Below are positions 1 through 10,894 of a stretch of DNA of 64,000 nt, one piece after another. Each line of letters opens with the position of its first letter. The stretch's first letter is position 1. The notes under the pieces were generated by a model that was not told where the DNA came from, did no database searches, and saw only the letters and a program-made list of their open reading frames with translations. Source of the stretch: Rhizoclosmatium globosum. Lineage: Eukaryota > Chytridiomycota > Chytridiomycetes > Chytridiales > Chytriomycetaceae. The position numbers and the translations under genes were made by a program. The DNA lies in the NCBI GenBank assembly GCA_002104985.1, contig MCGO01000170.1, forward strand, positions 1-64,000, in the 5' to 3' direction.

Positions 1-57
1 GGAATGCGGATTGCTATCGAAATCGTTCACAGCCTTGGTCACTTTTGCTAAAGACAT
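1..57 (-). CDS. N-terminal fragment of an unidentified gene, cut by the window edge
   Basis: A minus-strand ATG at 57 opens 19 codons (starting MSLAKVTKAVNDFDS) that run off the left end without a stop. The frame is also open for about a dozen codons upstream of the ATG, so the true start could lie further right or in another exon. I do not recognise the protein, and the piece is too short for any domain. The reading is plausible but weak, and it could be a chance open frame. Confidence 0.25.
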   Translation of the reverse strand, partial: MSLAKVTKAVNDFDSNPHS

Positions 58-304
58 GTCTTGTGGAACTCGACGTCGTTGTTCTCCATCAGGTATGGGT
101 CATTCGAAAGAGTGGAGACATAAGAGTTGATGCTTCAGTTGGTTTGGTGCGATTGGAACAGGGATAATTGAAATTGCCTAAATTTTAAATGAGTTGTTGG
201 TCAGTGTTGTGGTGAGAAAAGCTGTGGATGGTTGGTGATTGCAGACTGAATGGTTTTAAACGGGGACTTCATGAATGATAGAGCAATGGCATCAAGGGTG
301 TCTA

Positions 305-727
305 TTAGTGCGGAGGCAACAGCGAGAATACATCAACAACAGGAAGCTTGTTACCGCCAGTTGCAGAGAGCGCAGAGACGTTTAGTAACTTCATCCGGAG
401 TAGCTTCTTGGACTTAAGCAGAAGCAGCAGCGTAGACTTTGGGAGTTTCGACTTTCGAGACGTATTTGACCGAAGCGTTCGAGACTGGACTGGCTGGTTG
501 GGTGACTGGTGTTGAAATTCAGCAACATGTTCTAACTCCGATTGAACCAGACTGTTATCCATGGCATCTCCAAGTTCTTCGATTTGGGCAATTTGTAAAA
601 GTGAGCGCTGTACAACAGCTTAAACAGGATATCTTCGCTAAAGGCTATTGATATCAGCCGTAATGCTGCACTTCGAACATCAACTTTTGTCGCCGACTCA
701 ACTATCTCTGCAAGCGCCGAACTGTCC
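305..727 (-). pseudogene. Decayed or frameshifted coding stretch, family unknown
   Basis: On the minus strand one frame reads as protein from about 727 to 600 (helix-like, including SSALAEIVESATKVDVRS and ALRLISIAFSEDILFK). Near 610 the sense continues in another frame (QIAQIEELGDAMDNSLVQSE) until a stop at 305. Both halves have amphipathic coiled-coil or HEAT-like character and typical amino-acid use, so this is probably one gene with a one-base indel or a relic. No start codon, domain or family could be identified. It is tandem with the coronin-like gene to its right and may belong to the fragment at 1-57. Confidence 0.3.
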
Positions 728-825
728 TAACCCGCTGCAGCGTTAGGCGGCTTGTTTCAGTACTGGCACCGTCTTTCAGGCCAAAGATGAATTTCTCTTC
801 TTTCTTCTTTAAATTCTTCTATAAA

Positions 826-3064
826 TTATGCCTCATGCTTGACAACCTGTTCGCCTACTTCCTCTGAAAGAACACCATCTTCCTCCGAACTTACGTTCCC
901 TGGACTCGCCGATCGCAAACCACCACCACTCGCCAACGCCATCTCTTTCAACTTGCTCAATTGAGTCGAAATCCCCATATTTGGAATCGCGGCTATCCTC
1001 AAGCTACTCCGCTTAGCCTCCTTCTCTTTCTCCTTCTCCCTCTCAGCCACATTCTCAACCGCATCACTCACGAGAACCCCAACATCCGCAGTCACTTTCG
1101 CGCTCACAACCTCTAATTCGCTCTTGATCTTCTCAACAACAGACACCTCCATCTCCCTCAATCGCTTCTCCAAATCACTTCCTTTCGCATCCAGCTCCCC
1201 AACACGTCCCAGAACCTTCTCAATCCCTGTCTCAACAAGCGCAGGTACCCAATTCACTTGTTCCTCAATTTTACTAATCCGCGTCAAGACCGCTCCAACC
1301 TTCTCTTCAAGCACACCTCCACGCACAAGAGCCTCACTCTGCGCCCAAGAACACCCCCAACTTTTCCTTCAAGTACTTCCACGCGCCCGAGCTTTTCGAG
1401 AACCCCAACCAACAAGCTCATTCGATCCTCTTGCGCCTTTTCGAGCTCCTTGACCCGTTCATCAAATACTTTGGAAAACGTCTTTTCGAGTTGCTCGTAA
1501 TCGATAGTGGCTATGGCTGGAGCTATTGCAGGTGGAGGAGAAACCATTCGCAAGTGTTCTGGCTTGGCAGGGATTTCAGGAGAGAGCGGTCTGTTGAGTG
1601 GACTCATTGGGTGGTATGGACTGACTGGACTTGAATGCATCGCCATTTTGGTATGCAGTGGTACTCAGAAGTGTGGGAGGAGCCATTCTATTGGGAGTAC
1701 TTGATCGGAACCCGACTGGTGTACCACTTCGACTCACAGGCGTCGATCTTCCATTCAAAGCAGCGACAGCAGTCAGAGGCGGAGGCGGTGCCTGTTTCGG
1801 AACATCGACAACGACACTTTGAACTACGGTACGGGTGACGGGCTTTGTGGGATCCAACGAAACTTTCACAATATTTCCATTGGATTCCGGAGAGCCATTG
1901 CGTCGCGCTGAGAGATGCATTCAACTCGGTGGTATCAGGGAATAAATCAGTCTGAAACTCGGATTTGTCTTTTCGCTCAACGTTGACTTTGACAGGGAAA
2001 ACCACGTTGGATCCATTTGAACCGCTTCCAACAATCATTAATCGTGCAACTTCGCAGTCCATCACATCCAAGAGAGGCTTAGGTGCCAGTGTTGCAGCAA
2101 GAATCGGACGCGAGGTCATAAAAGCAGTTGGAGTTTGTGTAATCGCCGATGACGTGACTTCGTAGGTGCGAATTGTGCTTTCGCCACTAAGTCAAAAGAG
2201 ATTTAGAATGGATGTGAGTGGGAGTACTTGTATTCTTACCGTCCAGCCAAGAACAAGAGCTTGGAATCTTCGTCAAACAATGGCATCAAAGTTCCTCCAG
2301 CCGAATCGACTTTCTGAACAAAGAGAGGGTCTTGCAGAGATCGAACATCCCAAAGTGCACATTCGCGATCCCGTCCTTTCGATGTCCCTGTTGTCAATAG
2401 GAGGGAGTCAAGGCCTCCGCTAAGCCAGAGAACAGACGATGGTTTGTTGCTGATGTGGAAGTAACCCGAAGTAGCGACGGGAATGAGAGATGTACGCTAG
2501 TTTTAAGGGTTGGCCATATACAAACAACGCTCAACCAACCACCACTTTGGCACGTACCGGATCCCAGACTCTGACCAGCGCATCCTTTGAAATCGCCGCC
2601 AAACTACTTCCGCACGAGCTCCACGAAAGCCCCGAAACACCAGCCGCCGCCGACCAATTCGCGACGGTCTTTGCGCGCGCCAGATCAACAACGCAAATTT
2701 GTTCGCCCGCCGCGGCCGCTGCGCCAAAGAAAGATTTGCTGGCGGCAATTGAGGATACGCCGCCGCCTCCGCCAATCAGAATGCGCGCCGCCCCAAAGTG
2801 CACAAACCCGTCCAAAGTACCAAGAACCGAATGCGCGGTGCCCTTGGTTGGCGATGCGGAAATTGCAGTGATTGGTGAACCAATGTTGCGGGTTTCGCCA
2901 GTGCCGACGGTGCCTGTGCTGCCTGTCGAACTGCCAAATGTAACTGCTCCAGTTCCGTCAACGGCGATGGCGTAGCTCACATCTCGTCCACCCTCTGTTG
3001 GAAGAACCTCCTTCAGTCCTTCTTTCAGCGTTGCGTTCTTGAACACGGATCCCTTGCTCGCCAT
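826..3064 (-). CDS. Coronin-like WD40 protein with C-terminal coiled coil
   Basis: Coronins bind F-actin and the Arp2/3 complex through a WD40 propeller and oligomerise through a C-terminal coiled coil. The first exon (ATG at 3064) holds a WD repeat ending in ISKDALVRVWDPVRAK. A 43-nt intron follows, then an exon with the coronin signatures TTGTSKGRDRECALWD, DSAGGTLMPLFDED and LLFLAG. After a second intron come the coronin C-terminal extension elements LDVMDCEVARLMIV and DLFPDTTELNASLSATQW. A proline/serine-rich linker and a long coiled coil finish at 826. Just before the end is the motif IPNMGISTQLSKL, also found in three other genes here. The N-terminal propeller looks shorter and glycine-rich compared with canonical coronins. 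Reading through needs one-base shifts near 1880, 1600 and 1340. Coronin identity is strong; the exact N-terminus and frame repairs are inferred. Confidence 0.82.
948..996 (-). other. PNMGI-type motif at the end of the coronin coiled coil
   Basis: The coding sequence reads IPNMGISTQLSKL. The same pattern, P-[DN]-M-G-I followed after 3 residues by [LF]-S-[RK]-L, occurs once near the C-terminus of each of the three coiled-coil proteins in this window. I know of no named motif matching it. Confidence 0.6.
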
Positions 3065-3220
3065 TATTATTGAGAGTGAGTTGTCAAACGTGAAAATTTA
3101 AGGGTGGACGTTTTACGTTGGCCCTTCCTCGTTTCTTTCTTCTTCTTCTTCCTAATTATTCATAAATCTAATTTTATGATAATGCAGTCCCGATATGGGC
3201 CATTGTTAGCTTCGTAAACA

Positions 3221-4180
3221 ATGGACGCACGAATCGACAAAGATCCACTTCTCAAGTCTTTCGCTTCTGGTTTAATCGGAGCATTTGGAGCGATATCGCT
3301 TCTAACTATGGCCGTTATTGTTACATTATATTCGAAGGAACTCGGGCGGGAAAAGTAAAGGCATGACTCCCAAGAATCTTTTGCTGTTGTCATACGCGTT
3401 GAGCACGTCCTGCTATCTAATTTTCCATGCACTTACATATATTATAACAATAATTCAATTTGTCTTGTCGTTATCACGGGGGTAATGCTGGCGCTGACAG
3501 AGGTATCTGAAACAAACAATATCACCCACAATTGATGCAACTAACTCTTGTGGTGCAAGATTTTGTAGCATATTATCGTTCATATCAAGTAATTACAACG
3601 ACACTTCATCCAATCACGCATCGGGTACTTTATGCGTTATTACTTTTGTCAACCATCACCTGTATTGGCCAGCTCATATTCCGTCTTGTGCAATTTGTCA
3701 GATCAAGCTTTAATGACGTCTTTCCGTTTCTAAATTTGATAAGCGGGCTCCTCATCATCATCTGTGACATTATCTCACATGCGCGTTCATCAAGTACATC
3801 TTTTTCCGGACAATTGAAACAGTAGAAATCAAAGGAATGGACTCAAAAGCATTGTCATCTTTGGAATTGTGGGTCGATTTGGAATTGCAGCGTCTCTCTG
3901 GTCACTTTGTGCTCTTGGTTTCCAGTCTGGCCTAAGTGCAGTGACGATTGTTACAAGTAGGGTTGATTTGTATATTGTCTTCTTGGTTTTAGTCGATTTA
4001 TGCATTTTCGCGGCATTAGTTTCTCTTGTGCTCATGAAAATTCGGCTAATACAGCTCCGCTTTAATGTTTTTGGAGCGAAAATAAAAGGATTATGCCATT
4101 GTCTGTCATTGTCTCATCCAAACGAAATACAACGTCCATTGTCAAAACTTTCGCAAAAGCATCGATCAAGACATGGATAA
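3221..4180 (+). CDS. Small polytopic membrane protein, family 1 member A (frameshifted)
   Basis: This is the first of a tandem family of about 270-residue proteins with roughly seven hydrophobic segments. From ATG 3221 the first membrane helix reads well, then the frame must shift by one base near 3350 (an AAAA run) to reach the family element TPKNLLLL before helix 2. It continues through an open stretch at 3532-3800 and must shift again near 3850 to reach IFGIVGRFGIAASLW and the C-terminal VLMKIRLIQLRF. Helices 2-4 around 3470-3540 are poorly resolved, so an intron or further damage is likely there. Its end overlaps the start of the next gene by 8 nt. It may be a pseudogene or an intact gene with assembly errors. 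The function is unknown; receptor or channel roles are guesses. Confidence 0.5.
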
Positions 4181-5032
4181 CATCTTGCAAGCAGATGATT
4201 TCTACAAGAAGATAGCAGTTGGTACGATTGGCTTCCTTTCCAGCATATCTTTCATCGGCACCATCGCTTTCTGCGTGATGTTGCTCAAGACTTCAAATCA
4301 CGACATCACGCGTTTTCACACAAAAATCACTGTTGGTATCCTTCAGATATCAGTAACTGGTTACCTAGGCGGTCACGCAGGCTACATTTGGACACTGGAT
4401 AAAGCGACTTACGTCATCCAGTCTTTTTTTGCAAACTCCCTCTTCTTTTGCTACATACAAGCGTCTTGGAGTCGGGCTTCCGAGATCTTGGCGAAAACGG
4501 CTACTAAACTTGTGTACAACTGTTTTCGTGTTTTCATTGTTATTGCTAGCTTAATGTCTTGCGCTCCGATTGTAACCTTGATTTTCACCTATGAAAGCGA
4601 TTATATTAATACGGCTGTAACCGCTGCTGGAGTGTGCACTTTTGTTTCGGACTTGATATTTGGTTTCACTTACTTTTCCTACCTTCTCAATCGCACTGGT
4701 ATGTAACCATATGCATCAGTTCTATGACTCTTCGACTAAACATTTCTCCAGTTGAATCCGTTGAAGTTAATGGACTCGAATCCGACACAGTCCTGTTGTT
4801 TGGAATCATCGCTCGATTTGGAATCGCGACAACTCTATCTGCATTCTCCTCCCTGATTTGTGCCATCATCTTGATGGGAATTTTATCAACACGTGTGGAC
4901 AACATCGGCGTGTATGCCAGTTTACAAATTCTTCAAGACCTGTTCCTCTTTTTCACAGTCATTTCACTCTCATCCATGAAAATGAGATTGATTCGATATA
5001 AACAGGAACTTGACCAAAACAGCTTCTCCTAA
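4173..5032 (+). CDS. Small polytopic membrane protein, family 1 member B
   Basis: The cleanest member of the left-hand cluster. ATG 4173 opens an exon to 4698. A 53-nt GT-AG intron (4699-4751) follows, and the second exon runs to the stop at 5032, giving about 268 residues. Seven hydrophobic stretches are visible. Family landmarks are FHTKITVG at the start of helix 2, SWSRASEIL after helix 3, RTVESVEVNG then LFGIIARFGI before helix 6, and SSMKMRLIRYKQEL at the end. The intron sits just before the VE.KG loop, the same loop region as in paralogues. Same strand and close spacing as its neighbours at 3221 and 5089 suggest tandem duplication. It has no recognised domain; the topology is GPCR-like in size but lacks class A motifs. 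Confidence 0.7.
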
Positions 5033-5088
5033 TAATTCACTCTCATTGTTCACACTTAGTTTTTGACATAGCCATTGTTTTCAAAACA

Positions 5089-5940
5089 ATGGAAGCCGCA
5101 CTACGTAACGATCGTGAAGCCTTACTTCATACCGCTGTGTTTATTGGCTGCGTGGCATTTCTATCCGCGACAACGCTAATTGGATTTCTCATTTTTCTCG
5201 CAGACCTCCAAAACCTGGAGCCACGTGTTCACACTAAAGAATACTTTATTGATTGGATGGCTCGCAACCCAAACTGGATTCTTAGCATCACACGCGCTTT
5301 ATATTGGCCTTCAACTTCCAGAAGCGGGAACAGCACAACAAGTCAGTAGTATATTTCTCGCGGGATCTCAAATATTCTTTCTTACCCATAGGTAACAAAA
5401 ATCGAACAATGCAGCAAACTAAGTTCATATAAATACAGCTGGACTCGATGTTACAGTGTCTTTTCAATAACATACAGCCCAGCAGTCCTCATTTTCCTGA
5501 AAGGAGTCATCAGCTTAGCATGCATAATATGCGTAATACCACCCTGCACAATATACATTGAAAACAACATATATCAAATAGCTGTAAGCGTTTTGGGAGC
5601 TCTTATTTTTACTGTTGACGCCTTCTATGGATATTCCTTCCTGATGTACACGTTTAAGAAAACCGAAGAAGTGGCGATTCTCCAGGGAACCTATGATGTG
5701 CAAGCAGTCGACATGTTCGGAATAATCGCCAGATATGGTCTCTGTGCGATATTTTGTGCATTCTTGACAATGTGCGCGTCTGCTGGATACTCGCTTATGA
5801 CAGTGATGAATGGAACGGTCGAAAACTATGCACTATCGTTGGTTGCTGTTGATTTAATGATGTTTGTTGTTTCTCTTTCTTTGGTTTTTTTGAAAGTCCG
5901 TCTTGTTCGTTTTCGCAATGAGCTTCAAACTCATAAATAA
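5089..5940 (+). CDS. Small polytopic membrane protein, family 1 member C
   Basis: ATG 5089 starts about 280 residues. The first helix is followed near 5205 by a required one-base shift, after which the family element HVFTLKNTLLIGWL reads clearly, then LASHALYIGLQL (the paralogues have SHACYI or THTLYI). A short intron (about 5392-5438, gtaaca...acag) joins to SWTRCYSVF, the family SWTRSY motif after helix 3. The remaining helices end with DMFGIIARYGL, then FLKVRLVRFRNEL and the stop at 5940. Its 3' end lies 12 nt from the convergent gene at 5952. The function is unknown. Confidence 0.62.
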
Positions 5941-5951
5941 AACTTTTATTA

Positions 5952-7058
5952 TCAACCAACCAAACTCGATCTTTTTCCAGATGATCTTCGCGAATGGGGC
6001 GCCGGTGAAGTCGTTTGTGAGCTACGTCTCCTTTCTTTTCTTCGGTCTTCATCGTTTGAATGAGCAGTTGGTGTTCGAGACGCTTTTTTCTGTCTATACT
6101 CCCAAATTTCTTCTGCTAATTGACTACTCCTCCTCTGCTCGAAGGATTGAGTAGCACTCTCGCGTCGTAGCCTTTGGATCTCTGGGTCATTTCCAACAAC
6201 CCGCTTTTCTTCTTCCATTCTCCATGTGGAAACTTTCATGGCGAACGAAACCCAGCCAGCAGCGTGAATAACAGCAAGATTCAATGCGTCCAATAAACGA
6301 CTCCAAAACTCGTCATATCGAACAACCAGAGCAATAATAATAAAATGCTTGACAATACGACAGTCCAGCGATAAAGATCCCGTACCTGGAAATTCTTGTG
6401 AGCTTGGGGTCACTTTGAAGCTCCTCGTTTTCTTGGGACTTTCGAAGATACAAACAGAAAACACAAAGAAAGAAAGAGTTACAAAGCACAGCAAATAATC
6501 CAGCAGCTGCAACGCTGACCTCATAAGCAAGATTATATAAGTAGGTATCATGAGAGGAAGAGCGATAGATATTCAAAAGAGTCGCTGTCAGAAACTGAAC
6601 GTAAAAGCAAAGGGGCAGAAACACAACAGAATTTTCGACGTGACGAATATACGCGGCATAGTCATATCCACGATAGTACATGAAATCAACCAAAAATATC
6701 GGATGCTACACAGCTCGATCGTTGCAAGACAGAACGCTGATAAGCTATTGGAGACTTTGGTTGGAATAGAATAGATACCCACATAAACTTGAACAAGCTC
6801 GAATATGAAGAGAAGGACAAAAGAAGAATAAGCCCCAAGAAGAACTTGTCCGATGGGAGTTATTTTCTTGTTTCCTAGCACAAATCGATTTTGATAACGC
6901 GCAGGAATACAAACAGCGCAATCAGAAGCAAGGTGCTTGAAATGAGGCTTGGAATAAATATGTAAGCGCGCGGATCCGGGAGTGATGTAAGTGTTGCGTT
7001 GAGTGACATGTTTGACCTCCTTCTCTCGATGGTAAATCTTTCTGCGAATCACATCCAT
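5952..7058 (-). CDS. Polytopic membrane protein, family 2 member A
   Basis: A paralogue of the gene at 7163-8179. From ATG 7058 a short hydrophilic start leads into helix 1 (LISSTLLLIALFVFL in a neighbouring frame), then KKITPIGQVLLGAY, IRYFWLISCTIVDM, LCFYVQFLTATLLNIY, ISRYGIFIAGLSY, and WVSFAMKVSTWRMEEE. The tail is charged and cytoplasmic-looking: SQLAEEIWEYRQKK, an arginine/serine-rich stretch, then the stop at 5952. About seven hydrophobic segments are visible. One-base shifts are needed near 6900-6960, 6645 and 6340; the paralogue shows where each helix should continue. The family is unrecognised. The size and long basic tail would fit a receptor-like protein, but this is inference. Confidence 0.55.
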
Positions 7059-7162
7059 ATTAATTTCATATCCGCGTTCAAAAAATTTCTATAGTTTTAT
7101 TACAATATACTTCATTCAGTTCAAATCCTTGCTCATTTTGATTCGGTTTCGGGAAAATTCTT

Positions 7163-8179
7163 TTATTTATACAGAGATGACTTCCTAGAATTTGGGATCG
7201 CTGTTTGAGAACTGCGTCTTCGATCTTTCTTCTGTTCCTCGCCATCCACAACTATGGTAGTAGTTCGAGACAACTTTTTCTGACGGCTCTCCACATTTCT
7301 TCCGCCAATTGACTATTCCTTCTGTAGTCCAAAGACTTGGCAGTACTTTTTTGCCTCAAAAGTTGAATTTCGGGATTATTTCCAACAGCTTTCTTTTCAT
7401 CTTCGATTCTCCAAACAGAAACTTTCATCACGAAAGAAACCCATCCGGTCGTGTGAACGAAAAATAGATTCAATGAAATCAATAGATTCAGCCAAAATTC
7501 AGAGTTATGTAGGACCAGAGCCAGCATATACAAGCTGCTTGAAAAGTAAGACACGCCAGAAATGACAATTCCGTATTTAGATATCGTTATTAATTTTGCA
7601 TCGCTATGAAGATGCTCATGGTCCTGAGATCTGTTGAGGTATTGATAGAAGACATACAGAAAGAATGAATTTAAAAGTACTGTCAACGATCCCGGAACAG
7701 CCATGCTAATGTGATATATGATGAACAAGGGAAATGCGTCGTATTCGGGTGTATGATAAATATTGAAAATGATAGCAGCAACAAATTGGATATAGAAGCT
7801 GAAAGGGACCCAAGTCACAACTTTTTCGACACGGGTAAATAGTTCAGGGGTTGTCATGTCAACTATAGTGCTCGATATGAGCCAAAATATCGAATACTGC
7901 ATAATTGGATGGATGCAAGGCAAAACGTCACCATTACGTTACAGGTTTTCGATGAAAGAGAGTACACGTCTGTGTAAACCTGTGCCAACTGGAACGCAAA
8001 AAGTGATGCCATCCCAGAATAGGCTCCGAGAAGGACCTGCCCTACGGGTGTGATCTTTGTAAAGTTTGTAGCCCCAAGAGCATAACGGTCGTAATAGTGA
8101 GCTAGAAAGACAATCATCGCGATCAATAATATAGTACTTGATATCAGGCCTAGTATCAGGATATAAGGGCTCCAACCAT
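7163..8179 (-). CDS. Polytopic membrane protein, family 2 member B
   Basis: Tandem paralogue of the gene ending at 5952. Likely ATG at 8179, with a one-base shift soon after it leading into LILGLISSTILLIAMIVFLA. It continues with TKITPVGQVLLGAYSG, RYFWLISSTIVDMTT, FSFYIQFVAAIIFNIY, ISKYGIVISGVSY, GWVSFVMKVSVWRIEDE, and the tail QLAEEMW. A further shift near 7300 restores a tail matching the paralogue (RQKKLSRTT, then DRRRSSQT) to a stop at 7163. Shared residues with the sister gene extend over the whole length, so both derive from one duplication. About seven membrane helices and a basic serine-rich C-terminus are visible. The function is unknown. Confidence 0.58.
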
Positions 8180-8189
8180 CTCAGTTGTA

Positions 8190-8670
8190 TGTTTTTAAAG
8201 TGTTTATTGTAATAAATCAATTCAATTATAGACGGTTTTTGATTGGTACATACGAGCATGTTTGAATGGGTTGTATGTCTCGTATGTTTTGTTTGGCGCA
8301 TTGGGCGATTGATGGATTCGCTTGGTCCAAGTTTTACATTATCTGCCATTAAAAACCCAGTGGGAAAAGGTACAGAAATTGGAAACCAATGTTGGGTGAA
8401 GGTTGCAGAACAGGATCCAAAGGCTCCATGCATTTTGATGGCCTTTGTTGGTCGAGGTTTCAGAAGAGCTTCTAATAAGATGCTGCGTAGCATCTTTGAG
8501 TTCTGTGGAGGAGAATGCGCGAATGGGCTTGCGGTGGTGGTTTGGCCAGGTGGGTACGGTTTCGTGGATATCGAACCAGTCACGCATGAAGAAAGGATTT
8601 ATTTGGAAAGACATTCTCATATGACTTCAATTCTGGTAAGTTGCAATATTCAAGTTCTCTGAACTTGGCA
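8190..8670. other. Unassigned stretch with overlapping open frames on both strands
   Basis: A plus-strand frame (8243-8662, 139 codons) and two minus-strand frames (8339-8620 and 7939-8583) overlap here. None shows a domain, signal peptide, membrane helix or paralogue in the window, and none has convincing splice sites. It could hold an upstream exon of the minus-strand gene at 7163-8179, a small unknown gene, or nothing. I could not decide. Confidence 0.2.
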
Positions 8671-8847
8671 AATGGAAATTCTTTCTGCATATCATGGATT
8701 ATAAATTTTACAGAATTATTTAGTTTTATCTGTCTCCACAGTTATCGTCGTGTTCATTTTCTCAACGTAAATCACTTTGTGAACTTCTATCGGGTGTAAA
8801 TAACACAGCTTTTATACACAAAACAACTTCATCCTTATCATAGAATT

Positions 8848-9724
8848 TTACTTTTTAACGTTCTTATTCTTTTGGCGTACCCTAAACCGAACCAGCTTCA
8901 TCTTCATCAGCACCAAGCAAAGAGTTGAAAGAAAACAACTGATATCAGTAAGCATAATGAATATAGCATATTGATATATGTCGCCGTTTGGATCAGTGGA
9001 TACTGAAGCGACACCACCAACGAAACAAAGACAAGCGAATGTCGCTATGGATGCGAATAATCCGTACCGCGCAATAATCCTATACTATTTTAGAACAGAG
9101 AACGGAAGAGACTATCCACCAAACGTACCGAAAGATGGAGACAGCGTCCACTTCATATCCCTTCAACTCCACAGTCTCCACAGTCCGTTGAAACAAATAC
9201 ATCAGATAACAAAAAACAAAATAAGTATCCAAGATGAAAATACTAATCCCGTTCGCCAAAACGCTTCCAATATACGCGAGTTCCCCCTCCTCAGGATTAA
9301 AGTCGATAAGGATTGTGATGGGCGGAATAAGCGTCACAACAGTCGTAATGATAACAAGAACTTGAAAAAACTTGATAGCTTGCGGTGATGAACTAACGTG
9401 AAACACGTCATAACTTCGCGTCCAACTAACCCATATGAAACAACTTTCCCATCCTGCTAGAAACACGGCTTCGATGACGCTTATCGGGCGTGATATTTGG
9501 AAGCTTATATAACACGCGTGTGAAGCGAAATATCCGATTTGAAAGAGTTGGAGACCAAAGAGAAGCAGGTTCTTGACAGTCAGAACTGCTTTCAGGTCCG
9601 CAGAATACGTATACAGGAACCCAAGGAAATAGATAAAGATAAGCCCAGTTATCAAGGAAAGGCTTCCCAGAACTGTCGTTACAGTCGCTTGAAGTGTCGC
9701 GTTTTGGTGCAACTGATAGTCCAT
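8848..9724 (-). CDS. Small polytopic membrane protein, family 1 member D
   Basis: An intact family 1 gene. Exon 1 runs from ATG 9724 to 9129, a 49-nt intron (9128-9080, gtacgt...tatag) follows, and exon 2 runs to a stop at 8848. The product is about 275 residues with seven hydrophobic segments. Family landmarks are AVLTVKNLLLFGLQL at helix 2, GYFASHACYISFQI, WVSWTRSYDVF after helix 3, QRTVETVELKG, then IIARYGLFAS after the intron, and VLMKMKLVRFRVRQK at the C-terminus. It is the best template for reconstructing the damaged members at 3221 and 5089. No known domain is recognised; the plasma-membrane location is inferred from topology only. Confidence 0.72.
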
Positions 9725-9772
9725 CGTTTCAAATTATCTATTGTTTACACAACAAAGGACAAGATATATTGG

Positions 9773-10860
9773 TCATCGCCAAAAACCATCTCGTCCTTCC
9801 TGAAAAACACCTCTCTCAAGCTGCAAAACTTTTTCCATCGCTTCCATGAAGCTATCCGAAAATCTTTCCAGTTCTGACATCAAAAACTCTTCATCAATCC
9901 GAAACAATCCATCCAAACCCCTTTCCAAGAAACAAGCTCCAAAGGTATCGCTTTCAAGTGTACAATCAACCAGAATTCGCAAGAGATGATCAGAGTTGGG
10001 TAGTCCCACGCGAAAAAATGGCATCAGGTATCGTCGCTTCAGTTGATCGCGCTCTCGAGTCCAAACGCCAATGGTTTCACACGTATCTTTTAGCTCAAGA
10101 CTGATGGTTGGTCGTCCGAATTCCGAGCCTGCCAGAACTGTAAGCACAAGCTATAAAAGGCAAATAAACGAATACACCTCCTGTCACATGAGCTGAAAAC
10201 ATGCTTCTGGGCCAATTCGCTTCCTTATTTAAAAACTCTACTGACGCCCATATTTCTGTCAGTTTGTTTTGGTGAAACATGAAGAACGCGATAACATCCA
10301 GTGGGACTTTCGCAGGGGATCATTCGCAGCTGCTGGTATTCCTGGACTTGATTTCGATACAGTTTGAATAAACGCCGCGAATGATTGAAGCTTGTTGATG
10401 TCAGAGACATGATTGCGTACTGGAATCAAAGGTCTGTGACTGTACTGAGTTTTGCCCATCAGCTATGGATCCCAAACCAAAAGCAACTCACTTCTTCCCC
10501 CTTCAAGAGCACTTCAAACCCACCCACAATTCTCCCCATTCTTCTGAGTACCTTCCGAATCGCATCGATTGAACTCTTTCCGCCTTTGAGGTTTGTCTGT
10601 AATCCAATTGGAAACTCGTCCATCACTTTCCGCCGCTCTTTCAAATGACCAGTTACAGCTTTGAAGAGAACAATGTTGCATTTGTGATACAGTGGAACGC
10701 AAGTGGCCGACAGCCGAAAGAAGGACTCAATATCCTCCAACAGAACCTGCTGAATCAGCTCAAACGATATCGTACTGTCTGGAAGCCTTGAAAACGGATT
10801 GCTCCCGTTGGCAATCGGGATCAAGGCTCTGGTTGCAAATGTTGAGTGATTGGTATTCAT
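9773..10860 (-). CDS. F-box-like hypothetical protein
   Basis: ATG 10860 opens an exon with an F-box-like segment near residues 25-60 (LPDSTISFELIQQVLLEDI, then FRLSATCVPLYHK), followed by basic and hydrophobic sequence. A GT-AG intron near 10491-10445 joins to YSHRPLIPVRNHVSDINKL. The frame then shifts near 10320 to the part containing FFMFHQNKLTEIWASVEF, and shifts again near 10150 to the C-terminal 120 residues, which include FGRPTISLELKDTCETIG and end in QEGRDGFWR at 9773. F-box proteins recruit substrates to SCF ubiquitin ligases, but the F-box match is weak and the rest is unrecognised. The gene order (membrane gene, this gene, Zn2Cys6 factor, all minus) suggests no functional link. Confidence 0.5.
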
Positions 10861-10894
10861 CTTGGCATTATAAATAAATAAATAATTGATCTAT

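Noticed and set aside
1310..1350. A 38-nt GT-AG interval that would restore the coronin frame as an intron
   Set aside because: It is shorter than every convincing intron in the window and removes part of a good coiled coil. A one-base indel near the GGGGG run is simpler.
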